DNA from: Bidens hawaiensis
Taxonomy: Eukaryota; Streptophyta; Magnoliopsida; Asterales; Asteraceae
DNA: 64,000 nucleotides
Reading direction: 5' to 3'
Assembly (NCBI GenBank): GCA_021521415.1
Contig: JAIQDT010003007.1
Span: 186,001-250,000 of the forward strand
Part shown: positions 1 through 9,889 of the stretch, in pieces
How the letters are laid out: each line of letters opens with the position of its first letter
How positions within the stretch are numbered: position 1 is the stretch's first letter
Position numbers and translations under genes: made by a program
Notes under the pieces: generated by a model
What the model saw: the letters and a program-made list of their open reading frames with translations, nothing else
Database searches by the model: none
What the model was told of the DNA's origin: nothing

Positions 1-106
1 CTTCGAGTTCCGGGACTACTCGGGGTGGCGATGCGATAGGTAACTGCGGTTCCTTCCCGTGGGCATGCGTCATCGAATCGGATGATGATGAGGGTGGCGT
101 CGACAT
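1..106 (-). CDS. Start of a Gag polyprotein, element C (partial)
   Basis: On the minus strand an ATG at 104-106 opens 35 codons that run without a stop to the window edge. The product begins MSTPPSSSSDSM and is rich in serine and proline. It lies about 160 bp downstream of a minus-strand primer binding site, which is where Gag of an LTR retrotransposon starts. Gag would form the particle that packages element RNA in the cytoplasm. No capsid or zinc-knuckle part is inside the window, so the assignment rests on position and composition. GC content is clearly higher than in the surrounding sequence. Confidence 0.5.
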   Translation of the reverse strand, partial: MSTPPSSSSDSMTHAHGKEPQLPIASPPRVVPELE

Positions 107-282
107 TCCTACAGGTAAGCCGTGTATGCGCGCGCGTATGAGTGAAATAGGTAAAGAGATAAGATAATAAAGACTACACAAATCTATGCAGTGCGTATCA
201 TTATAACTAATGGGTAGTCGCGGTTATAGTCTAGTATGCATGCAGCTTCTAGTTCGCTATAACCAATGGCTCTGATACCAAT
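107..282 (-). promoter_or_regulatory. 5' leader and primer binding site of element C
   Basis: On the minus strand, TGGTATCAGAGCC at 268-280 is the usual plant initiator-tRNA-Met primer binding site. It follows directly after the LTR end. The leader from there to the gag ATG is only about 160 bp, and I see no other signal in it. Confidence 0.75.
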
Positions 283-1309
283 CTGCCACACCCTCAAAAT
301 CCACTAACGGAGTTTTACCGTCAGAGGGTGTGAACTAACAGGATCGGAATCATCAGTTATAATCAAACCATAAAAACGTTTAAATGAAAATAAGTACGGA
401 AGCGTAAAACCATAGAAACAATGTTACGTCACGCAGGACGATTTAAAACCAATGATAACAGTTAAAAGTAAGTTTGCATAGTTAAAAGTTTATCAAGCAA
501 TGCATGTTCCTAAACCGCGCGCCCGCCTCGGCTACCAGAGAATAACATACTAAAAGTGTCAACACAAGGTTGGTGAGTTTACAAGTTATATAAAAATAAA
601 TCGTTTAGCGTTTGCATTCAGCGTTACAGCGTTTTGCGTTACAGCGTTTTGCGTTACCAGATAGTGTTATGTCAATTATATATCGATAGGTAGCTAGTCT
701 ATACAACAAGTATTACTAAGTGTTCGACACCGAAGCTGACTCGTTTATTAAGTGCCTTGTCACCAGGTCCTCCAGACCATGGTACGTGTTAGCCAAAATT
801 ACACCCGCTCGACCTCCAGTCGAGTTTAGCGTTGGGTGGGGTTTGTCAAACCCATTAGTACTACTCAACAGTGACTCGCTATTCTAAATATTAACCGGTT
901 CGATGTGTAGGACTTCAAATGTTTCGTTTGCCACTTAGCCTTTACAAGTGATATATAATTTATAACAAAATCTTAAATGCGTTGTGGAGTATGTTATCTC
1001 CCCCAAGTGAAAAGCGTTTGAAAACAGTTTAAAGAGTGGAAAATGAACTCACTGTTTGCGAAGAATTTCCCAAATTAAATCACCAAGATGCGCGTCACCG
1101 AAAAACTCTCTCTAGCGTTCTAAAACAATAAAGAGATTTTTCTAAGTGTCGGAATAATATCGAGTCTCTAGACCCGGCACATAATACCTATGCACATAAC
1201 ATGTTTCGTGTTCCGTTTGTGAATCGTGTGTGACTTTAACAAATGTATTTGTGATACATTACATGTGTAAGCAATCATATACGTGTCATGTATTCATAAA
1301 GCACATCAC

Positions 1310-1456
1310 TAGCAATTACTCCCCGTAAGGGCATTTTGGTCAAATCATGACAATTAACTAGCCATTATTCCCCATAAGGGCAATTTGGTCAAATTATGAC
1401 AATCAATTAGCAATTATTCCCCGCAAGGGTAATTTGGTCAAAACATAACAATTATA
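1310..1456. repeat. Three tandem 49-bp repeats in LTR C
   Basis: Units are 1310-1358, 1359-1407 and 1408-1456. Each has TAGC(A/C)ATTA near its start, then CCCC(G/A)(T/C)AAGGG and TTTGGTCAAA. Substitutions are scattered and the period is exactly 49. CCC and GGG around a 4-base spacer can form a small hairpin in every unit. Confidence 0.9.
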
Positions 1457-2523
1457 TAGCAAGTATCATGTTTCATGCAATTTCACAAAACTCAGCAGCT
1501 AGTTTCACCGATACAGAAATCCTACTTGAAAGATTGTATTATTCCACCAATCATAGCATCTCAATTAATTTACCAAAAATTATCACAGAAGCATATATGT
1601 CTTAGGTTTCCAGAACATATTTAATTATATTTTTATTCCACATAATTTTCTCACAATCATCAAATCATTACAGTAAACTCATAACAGTCTCAAATTCATG
1701 CGCAACAGAATTTTATTTGCAATTCCCGTTAAACGAAAAATCCAATAAATGCAAGACCACTTGGGTTAGGTTTCTAACTCAATAAGTCAACTTCCAGAAG
1801 TGGAACCAACCCAATTGGTCTCGTAGTTCATGAGATATAACATTTACAAAACAACCTAACAGCAGGTCTAACAGCTCAGCTTTGCACAATGTTTTTGTAA
1901 AATCATAAAAGTTAACCTTTACTTGTCCAAAAATTACAAATTTATACTCTGTAGAAACTAGACTCAACCTAGTTTACTGTAGTACCAATAATCTCAACCA
2001 ATTTTCACATTTACACTTCGTTACAGTCACTTAAACATCAAATACACATTCTGTCCAGAAACTGTTTGCATCCAAACTCAACATATCAACTATCTATGGA
2101 CCATCATGCATTCATATAACACTCTAGACTCCATAATCACTACCCATGCACATCAATTACACCTTACATACATGATTAGGGTTTTTGTTTGAACTCAAAT
2201 CAAAGACACAAGTAATTAGCATGTAACAATATCAATTCTAGTTATCGTATCATTAACAAATCGACAACAATCATATTAACACAATACCATACAAGAATCG
2301 GCAGCTAGGGTTTGTAGTTAACCCAACAAACATCAAAATCAAGTATAAAGGATGCATAGGATAATCGATTATACCTTCCTAGCACCTAATTCTTCAATCA
2401 AACACTTGAATTGATGGTTGTATGTGTGTGTAAAGGTGACGGCAGCCGTGAGGGGGAGAGGAGAAAGCTCCGATCGGGATGTGGTGTGGGGGAAAGAAAA
2501 TAAGTTAGGGTTTGGTTAATGAT

Positions 2524-2534
2524 GTATTTATAAA
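2524..2534 (-). promoter_or_regulatory. TATA box of LTR C
   Basis: Minus strand GTTTATAAATA followed by a pyrimidine-rich stretch. It sits about 350 bp inside the LTR start, which suits a U3 promoter. Confidence 0.5.
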
Positions 2535-2887
2535 CATAACATGTTACATTCAAGTCCCTCCACTTCTAAGTATTACTTTGCTAGCCTAACTAACTTGTTT
2601 ACATCTTGAGTTAACGTTTATAACCATGTTATCACACAACACATAAGTCTAACACATAATTATCACATAATTACTGTTTTGACGTTTTTCGTTTATTCAT
2701 CAATCGTTTGCGTCAACTCGTTTGCGTTTCGGTGCAAATCCCGAAAGACTACACATGTAGTAAGTGTTAAGCGTCATTTAAACCCTAGTTTAAATGTAAT
2801 GAAGTGTGTGTTATAGATTCAACGATCTTAAGTTTGAATTGACGGAGTTGAGTTAACGGAGTTAACCTGAAATTGACGATTGTCACA

Positions 2888-2966
2888 GTACGTTTTAGAT
2901 TAAAGTTTAAGTTTTTGAGGTCGACTTGCCCTAAATTTTGATACTAAGGAAAATCGGGCCTTATTA
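2888..2966 (+). mobile_element. Fragment of family-A LTR interrupted by element C
   Basis: GTACGTTTTA and GACTTGCCCTAAATTTTG followed by ACTAAGG and AATCGGG align with 5417-5510 inside family-A copy 2. Element C therefore landed in an older family-A LTR just at its AGGTACG donor-like site. Confidence 0.6.
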
Positions 2967-3147
2967 TGTAACATCCCGAAATTTCCAAGAATAATATTTA
3001 ATATATTATTTATTTATGATGGAAACGTTTACTTGAATTAGTGAAGAAATAATAAAATAATAAACATAGGTTAAGGAGGCTAATTAGATGGAATTAAATA
3101 TGTACCAAAAAAGAAAGATGGGCCTAAGGTCCATGGGTTTAAGGGAG

Positions 3148-3155
3148 TATAAATA
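3148..3155 (+). promoter_or_regulatory. TATA box, family-A copy 1
   Basis: TATAAATA in the context GGGAG...CCCCTTAAACCC. The same block occurs on the minus strand of copy 3 near 35616-35623. Confidence 0.55.
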
Positions 3156-3491
3156 CCCCTTAAACCCTAATCCTTTCCATTTTCATCCATCTCTAAACCA
3201 TAGCCTACGCCTTCAAAAACACACACAAACACCCTATTTTTTCTCGGACCAAGATCCGAAGGTAAAGACCCGAGCTTGTTGGTGTTAGAGCATCGTGACG
3301 AGCAAGACATACATCAAGATTAGATCGTGTTCGTGAAACCGATTAGTTTAAGGTACGTTCTATAACTAAAACTTGTTCGGCTCGTTTAGTATTCCTAGAT
3401 CTATATACAAATGATAAAGACGAAACGAACGAAATGATTCTCAGTGAAATATGTTAACATTTTAGGGGTTAATCGAAGGAATTAAGAACTG

Positions 3492-3527
<36 letters not shown>

Positions 3528-3539
3528 TATATATACATA
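3492..3539. repeat. (TA)n(CA)n microsatellite
   Basis: About 13 TA steps followed by CACACACACA and more TA. Simple sequence within family-A copy 1. Confidence 0.95.
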
Positions 3540-3739
3540 TAGATCAAACGCACCACTTAAACGGAACGTTTTGGTGTTTGGTGGGTTAAGATTAATAGGC
3601 GATGTGATTACGAGTAGATTGATGCCTATTTGGTGTTGTTTCATCGCGAATTGATGGTTAATTGCAGATTTGGTGTATGTCGACTATTTTATGTTCTTGA
3701 CGATTTTTACTTTGACAATCAGAGTCAAAGATTGGATAA

Positions 3740-4010
3740 GAACATATATTCATTCGTTATGAATAGCAAATTACTGATCATTCGTTAACTAGTCATAACT
3801 AATAAGATCCATTCATGCGCTCTCATGATCAATGAGCCTCTCATTTGTCCCCTAGAATTCACGAATGATCTTACTCATTCGTTATCCGTCCATTCATCAT
3901 GATGAGACAACGAATCAACCTATTCATTATAAATACATTCGTGTGCTCCTGTAACGAATGAGCCTTTCATTCATCTCAAAGAAATCACGAATGACCTAAC
4001 TCATTCGTTA
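3740..4010. repeat. Degenerate CATTCGT / GAATGA array in family-A copy 1
   Basis: Many short units containing ATTCGT, CGAATGA or ACTCATTCGTTA at irregular 15-30 bp spacing on both strands. It lies between the GTACGTT donor-like site (3353) and the conserved CAGGTGAGT (4217). Confidence 0.8.
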
Positions 4011-4019
4011 CTCATGCCC

Positions 4020-4086
4020 CTTGGACCCGGCTAGGGGCTGCCGCCCTAGACCCCACTACCAGGGGCACTGCCCCCGGACCCCCGTT
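4020..4086. repeat. GC-rich double hairpin
   Basis: AGGGGCTGCCGCCCT and AGGGGCACTGCCCCC are two adjacent short palindromes followed by GGACCCCCGTTCG. The same block recurs at 6070-6140 in copy 2 but I do not see it in copy 3. Confidence 0.8.
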
Positions 4087-5744
4087 CGTTGAGGGTTATA
4101 TTAAACTAAAAATTAGATATGGGTAGTAATAGTTAATTGATACGTGTAATTGTTATACACTTAGACATGCCCAGTTAAAGAAAGAAGTTACCATTAACTC
4201 TAAAAGGAACCAAGTTCAGGTGAGTTTCTAGCCCCATTTCCTTGTTATGTTTTCGGGGATGTATGCATAATCAATGTAATTAGCTAATACACTTACCTTA
4301 AGTGGTAAGTGTATGTCATATACGATTTTTGTGAAAGTTATTGAAGATATAAAAGAATGCTTATCGGTACGTGAACAATCTTTGGATATTGCAAGTATTG
4401 CCAGGGAAGGTGATCGTTAGAAGATTAATGTGAAGGATGCTCAGTGTGTCCGCATGATATGATGTGGTATGCTTGTTTACATGGGTACATTCTACGTCCG
4501 ACATAGCAAGTTAGGATGGCAAATTCCTCTAACTTCCTTTGAACATAGACGTGGAATATAAAAGCATAGATAAGGACTGTGGACCCCATTAGTGTTCCTT
4601 AGATGGATATTATATGATTAGGTGTATGTTCCTTTTATGAATAATAAACGTTGTTCTATCTATGAATAATATATGGAGTTCCTTGAATGGATAGTGAATA
4701 TTGTTCCTTCTATGGATAATATATATAGTGTTCCTTCTATGTACTCAACTTTGTTATGGTCAACATGTCTTTACTGGTTTATGTTGTGCATGTTATCCCG
4801 AACCAGTAGTTACGAGAATACCTTTATTTGAATATCTAGATCATCTGATCTAGCTTTAGACGTTTAGTCTAATTTGTAGCTTTAAAGCTTGATAAAATAT
4901 TTCTTATGATATAAAAGTCATATCTATTTAAAAATGCTTACTTTACTTCGTATGACGTTTGGTGTGGCATGCTTTAGCCTAATAGGTTCGAACACTTTCA
5001 TTAAGCTCTCTAGGAAAGTAAACGGGTCCCGCAGTTGATTGGGATATATACGTGTAACATCCTACTTTTGATAATCATGAACAAAAATAAATTTTGTTTA
5101 TTAAATGGAGAGTTAATATGTAGTTAAGTTAAATAAATAATAGAGTATAGGCTTGGTTAGTAAAGGTGGAATAATGGATGGTGATTGACATTGGGTCCAT
5201 GGGCTTAACGGTACATGACCCCTTAAAACTCCCTAAAACCCTCATTCTTATCCTCTAGCCTCCATACACACTCAAAAACACACACAAACACTCCTTAGTA
5301 CCACGACCGAGATCCAAGATCCAACCAAGCTTAGATCCTATTAGATCTTTTATTATCAAGCAAGAAACAAGTAATAGCTATACGAGAAGCTAACCCGTAG
5401 CTTAAAATACGTCAAGAGGTACGTTTTATGTATAAAGGTTTAGCTTTTAAGAACGGTTTGCCCTAAGACTTGGTACTAAGGCAAATCGGGTATTTTTATG
5501 CCATAAAAATAGAAACTTGATGTTAAAAGTGAACTTAATAGACTCGTTAATATAAACGGTTCATATAATAACCCTAGATCTAGCTTAAACGAGTTTGAAA
5601 TCAATAAAGGTGTAAACTTTATTGATAAGTAAGCTAGATCTTGGTCTAGGATAGAAAGGAAAATGTTTAGGAGATGATACAACACTGAAAAATGAGAACA
5701 GGTGAGGAAATAATGATGATAAAGGTGTTAATACCCTACACTGG

Positions 5745-6065
5745 GTATATTCAAATGAAAAGCAAGAATTCGAATAGAAAGCATTCGATTAGAAAATAAA
5801 TGAAAGAAGGAAAAAGGTGTAGATACCATTTGAATCGAACATATGGTCCATTCGAATAGAACGCCTGAATCGAACAGAGGGCTCTTTCGAATAGAGGTTG
5901 ATTCGAATGAAGGGTTCATTTGAATTGAGGGTTGATTCGAATGGAGGGTCCATTCGAACAGGAGTTTGATTCGAACTGATGTTTCATTCGAATAGAATCT
6001 GCAATTCGAATAGAATTTGCCATTCGAATAGAATTTGCCATTCGAATAGAAGGTCCATTTGAATA
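5745..6065. repeat. Degenerate ATTCGAATAGA array in family-A copy 2
   Basis: Units built on ATTCGAATAGAA or ATTTGAATGG, often joined by GGTCC or TTGCC, spaced about 18-24 bp. Same place in the LTR as the array at 3740-4010, but a different unit. Confidence 0.85.
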
Positions 6066-6069
6066 GAAT

Positions 6070-6140
6070 CTGCCTTGAACCCCGCTAGGGGCTGCCACCC
6101 CTAGAACCTCGCTTCCAGGGGCGCTGCCCCCGGACCCCCG
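6070..6140. repeat. GC-rich double hairpin, second copy
   Basis: AGGGGCTGCCACCCCT then CAGGGGCGCTGCCCCCGG. It matches the block at 4020-4086 and is followed by the same CGTTCGTTGAGGG. Confidence 0.8.
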
Positions 6141-6486
6141 TTCGTTGAGGGTTATATTGAACTAGAAATACGATATGGGTAGTGATAGTTAATTGATACG
6201 TGTAATTGTTATATAGTTAGCCGCACCTAGTTAAAGAAAGGCAATACTATAAACTCATAAAGAAACAGGATCCATGTGAGTTTCTAGCCCCATTTCCTTG
6301 TTATGTTTCCGGGGCTGTGTGCATACTCAATGTGATTAGTTAATTCACTTACCTTAAGGGGTAAATGTATGATATGTGTTAGTATGATATATGAAGTATG
6401 AATGCTTTTGTAAAGATTGAAAGTATGTATGAATGTTTATAATTATAAAGATAAAGAAATGTAAGGTATGGTTTTATGGTAGAAAA

Positions 6487-6651
6487 GGGAACCGGGCCCA
6501 AATAATACTCAAGGAAGAAGGGAACCAAGCCCTAATAATACTCGATGAAGAAGGGAACCGATCCCTAATAATACTCGAGGAAGAAGGGAACCGAGCCCTA
6601 ATAATACTCGAGGCAGAAAGGGAACCGGACTTAATAATACTCGAGGAAGTA
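6487..6651. repeat. Five 33-bp minisatellite units
   Basis: Units start GGGAACCGAGCCC and continue TAATAATACTCGAGGAAGAA with few changes, at 6487, 6520, 6553, 6586 and 6620. Because 33 is divisible by 3 the array reads as an 11-residue repeat, but no codon bias or context supports a protein. Related units occur on the other strand at 33318-33520. Confidence 0.9.
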
Positions 6652-7133
6652 GGGTGAAATGCTCTTTAAAACGTAAAGATTATTAAGTATGTATTAATCG
6701 ACTAAAACAAGAAAGTATGAAAGAAAGAAAGTATGAAGGTATGAAAGAAAAAAAAGTATGTAAGTATAATAGAATGAAAGTATAATGTACGAATGAAATT
6801 GTGTATGTAGAAGTATAAGCAGATTAAGTAAGTAATATGTGTCTTCGGATACATATAAGTAAGTTGGTGAACGTATTGTATGTTGCCTGATTAACTAGAA
6901 CTCACTCAGCGTAGCTGACTTTTAGTATGCATGAAAGTGAGTAGAATGAGACAGCTGGCTTGAAGAGGGGCACATGTCGAAGGAATAAAGAGGCTAGCAT
7001 ATGAAGACTTGATTTTATGATGTTTTACATTAAGACATGTTTTATATGGTCTAAAATTCTAAAGACTTATGTAATGAATGTTTTTCTTTTATCTATTCTG
7101 CGAAAGTTTTATTTAACTATGATATTTAGAACT

Positions 7134-7221
7134 GTGTTTATTAGTAAATCCAACGCCAAAGTAGGGCACCGGGACAGTGTTTATGAGTAAATCCAATGCC
7201 AAAGTAGGGCACCGGGACCAG
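7134..7221. repeat. 43-44-bp direct duplication
   Basis: GTGTTTATTAGTAAATCCAA and its continuation GCCAAAGTAGGGCACCGGGA occur twice in tandem. Confidence 0.9.
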
Positions 7222-7722
7222 GGCCTTATAATACAAATTACTTTTCTTAGACAAGAAACTCTACTACTGGTATTGTCACTCTTCCAGTTACTACATGCCC
7301 GTCATGCTTTTCTTGTTTAATTATTTATAAAAATCTTTTATATAAAAAGTTAGTGCTTCTTCGTTTAGACAAAAATCTATTAACAATAACCTTTGCATGT
7401 AAAACTTTGTATTTCTTAATAATAAGAAACATTTATTATTATATTTTTTAAACCTTCATATATAAAAAACCTATATACATCTATAAAGTTTCCAAGGTTT
7501 AGGCAATACCCTTGACTAGGATGTAGGCTATGAAGTAAAAAAATCTTAAACATAACTCTTACCTTAAAATGGGTATAACGCTTAAGGACGAACAAGAAGT
7601 ACTTCGACTATACGTGGGGTGTTGGGCTATGAAACGTCGAAAATCTAGAGTGGCATCAGGACTCCAACTAGGTGGCACAAACTTCGAGGAAGTGATAGTG
7701 TTTTGGTGTTCGGGATGTCACA

Positions 7723-8038
7723 AATGAGCAACCCAGGACTGCTATTTATAGTTATTTCTTATACCGTCGTTCGGACCGTCTCTTGCCACCATTCATTCTT
7801 GTGATGACATATATCCTTTCATGTGACATGTGGCGACACATGTCAATCTATTTGATTAGTCACTAGACATGTGTAAATTTCACTAGATTAGTCATCAGAA
7901 ACATGTCGATTTCATCTTATTAGTCATCGGACTTGTGTCACTTCAAGAGAGTTTTATATTTTTATTTTAGCTAAATGACTAGTCGGCCCCTCAACATCCT
8001 AAATTGACAAAATTGCTATGTAAATTTTCGGGATGTTA
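7723..8038 (-). mobile_element. Probable LTR fragment abutting the LINE
   Basis: Minus strand begins TATAACATCCCGAAAATTT at 8038, like the family-A start. The LINE resumes exactly at 8039. It could instead be the right end of copy 1 displaced by copy 2, because GGGATGTTATA also resembles an LTR end. No coding signal. Confidence 0.4.
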
Positions 8039-8948
8039 TAATGACCGATGACCAAAACACCTGAAGCGAGTTTTAGACAGAACTGATATGCTGAAGGCAA
8101 CCGACAAAAGATAAATACCTGTTCTTCCAATCGAGAAATCTTTTCTTAACTTTTTCAATGAGAGAACACAATCATTATGGTATAACCGGGTAGAAATTAG
8201 GGGCCCCAAGGTATTTAACTTGGAGCTCAACAACCCAAAATGGTTGGCACTAATGATTTCCTCACGGACATTATAAGGCACATTACCAAAGTACACCGTG
8301 CTTTTAGGGATAGTGTTTCGGCACCAGACCAAATGCCACTTAAACTCAAGATGCCACTTAAATTCTTATGCTTGATCATAAGGGTTAACACCTCCATCAA
8401 TGGTAAATAAGTACGGGGAAATACGGTTACCCTATCTTAACCCACGCTTACTGGTGAAAAAATCTGAAGCTCTCCATTAACTGCAATAGTAAATGCGGTA
8501 AAGGTAACGCACTCCGTAATCCAGTTTATCATTTTCGGGGGGAAGGAAAAAGGACCAAGACTCACCCAAAGGAAAACCCAGTCAACCGTGTCATATGATT
8601 TTTGGATGTCAATTTTAAAAGCACAACGAGCTTGACCACGGTTCTGATGGTAGTTTCTCCTAAGCTCGTGGGTAAGTAAAATGTTGTCAATAATTTGTCG
8701 ACCTGGTATAAACGCACATTGGTTTTCATTGATTAAATTTGGGAGCGAGTCCATAATACGTTTGGCAAGGATTTTACTTATGCATTTATAAATCATATTA
8801 CAACACGTAATAGGCAGAAAATTAGAAACTTTGCGAGGAGTATCCTATTTGGGAACAAGGGAGATAACCGTAGCATTTGTCTCCTTAAGAAGGCAACCAT
8901 GCATAAAGAAATCTGTAATGGTACAACAGACTACGCCACCGATTAAAA
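8039..8948 (-). pseudogene. L1-type LINE reverse transcriptase, 3' part
   Basis: Reading right to left, 8948-8850 encodes VVCCTITDFFMHGC and NATVISLVPK. Then 8796-8437 has IYKCISKILAKRI, NENQCAFIPGRQIIDNILL and CAFKIDIQKSYDTVDW, which is palm motif A with its aspartate. Next come GLR..NRISPYLF (about 8430-8400) and STVYFGNVP with GPLISTRL further left. This order matches plant L1 reverse transcriptase, which copies LINE RNA at the target site. Stops and shifts interrupt it and the catalytic YADD block is lost in a deletion between 8340 and 8437. It ends at 8039 against LTR sequence. Confidence 0.85.
8941..8948. repeat. Left target-site duplication of the hAT element
   Basis: GATTAAAA here against GATTACAT at 15463-15470: 6 of 8 positions agree. 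The 8-bp length is typical for hAT, and the LINE frame continues on both sides. Confidence 0.65.
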
Positions 8949-8959
8949 TAGGGGTGTCC

Positions 8960-9125
8960 AAAAATAGGTCCGAACCGAAAAACCCGAAAGCCCAGACCGA
9001 AAAAGACCGAAACCCGGACCTGCACTTTAACATTCGGTCTATCATCGGGTCAGATAATCGGTGGAATTTGGTTTCGGGTCGGGTACCGGGCCAAGGCCCG
9101 GTAACCAAACTATTTCAATACCGAA
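8960..9125. promoter_or_regulatory. Left subterminal motif cluster of the hAT
   Basis: Repeated CCGAA, CCCGAAA, TCGGGT and CCGGG on both strands within 160 bp. The same motifs cluster near the right end. Confidence 0.6.
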
Positions 9126-9889
9126 TCGAAATATTGTAGCCAATCATAATAATATATTTTAAATACTTATTTGGTTTCCATATAAGCGGGATGCTCTGAT
9201 CTCCTTTGATCCTTTCCTTTAGCCTTTAAACCTATTAAAGATAGGAACCGAATCACCGATAATTATCATAACATGTTTTTAAAAATCACATTAACACAAC
9301 CAAAAACACAGAATTAGGAATCTAAGTTCGATTAATTCTTAACTTTCTTTCAAGAACAAAGGTAATCAGAACAAAAGTAATCATCTACTGGTTTCACAAG
9401 GTATTAATTAAACTGTTTTAATTAATAATGTATAATGATTATCAATGACGTGAATACACGCTATGATCAATACAGTTTGCTATTTCGTCTTAGTTATTAG
9501 GTATTAGTAACAATTATGAAGGTATTAAAACCATTATTTAAAGGCGTAAGATTTAGATGTTGTTGCAAATAGAAAGATTAATGCATATAGAACCAAAAGT
9601 CCATATCAAATATGCTTTGAAAAAGAGCTTTGATTATTTTTTTTAAACTTACATAGCAGTTTCTAAATTGCTTATACATATTGTAATCAATAGTAAAACA
9701 AAGATTGAATATCTATTAACGTTGGTATGTTTTGTTACCGATTAAACGTAGATGGAGTCAGAATATTCAGAATTTATCAAGCGATGAATCTAACGGAAAA
9801 AAAAGAGGAAATCGCCACCAGTTGAAACAAATCTTCAAAAAAGAAAGCTAAAACAACTACTTTCAAGAGCACGAAAACTTCCAAAAATG
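9126..9889. other. hAT 5' noncoding region
   Basis: AT-rich sequence between the subterminal motifs and the transposase. I see no gene, RNA or clear repeat in it. Confidence 0.5.

Larger units (their letters stand above)
284..2887 (-). mobile_element. 5' LTR of Gypsy-type element C
   Basis: In minus orientation the LTR starts TGTGACAATCG at 2887 and ends TGTGGCA at 284, directly before the PBS. Length is about 2.6 kb. A TATA box lies 350 bp from the start. The R/U5 part holds a three-copy 49-bp repeat (1310-1456) and a short GCGTTACAGCGTTTT duplication near 620-655. The right edge is set by the TGTGACA match and by family-A sequence resuming at 2888. The internal region continues left of the window. 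Confidence 0.7.
2967..5052 (+). mobile_element. Family-A LTR, copy 1 (right end missing)
   Basis: Begins TGTAACATCCCGAAA. It shares with copies 2 and 3 the TATA region, a donor-like AAG|GTACGTT, a variable repeat array, and the conserved stretch CAGGTGAGTTTCTAGCCCC. No Gag or Pol remnant is attached, so it looks like a solo or truncated LTR. It stops at 5052 where copy 2 begins, without the TGTCACA end seen in copy 2. Confidence 0.7.
5053..7722 (+). mobile_element. Family-A LTR, copy 2 (complete, 2.67 kb)
   Basis: Starts TGTAACATCC and ends GGATGTCACA, a short terminal inverted repeat of TG...CA type. It contains the variable array (5745-6065), the GC-rich double hairpin, a 33-bp minisatellite (6487-6651) and a 43-44-bp duplication (7134-7221). 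There is no internal coding sequence and no clear 5-bp target duplication. It is probably a solo LTR inserted in copy 1. Confidence 0.75.

Noticed and set aside
6433..6657. Protein with an 11-residue repeat
   Set aside because: It is only the 33-bp minisatellite read in frame, inside an LTR.
8036..8332. Separate host gene on the minus strand
   Set aside because: STVYFGNVP and GPLISTRL are LINE RT motifs; it belongs to the LINE.
8831..9139. Plus-strand frame of about 100 codons across the LINE/hAT border
   Set aside because: Spans the transposon junction and is antisense to the LINE; no domain.
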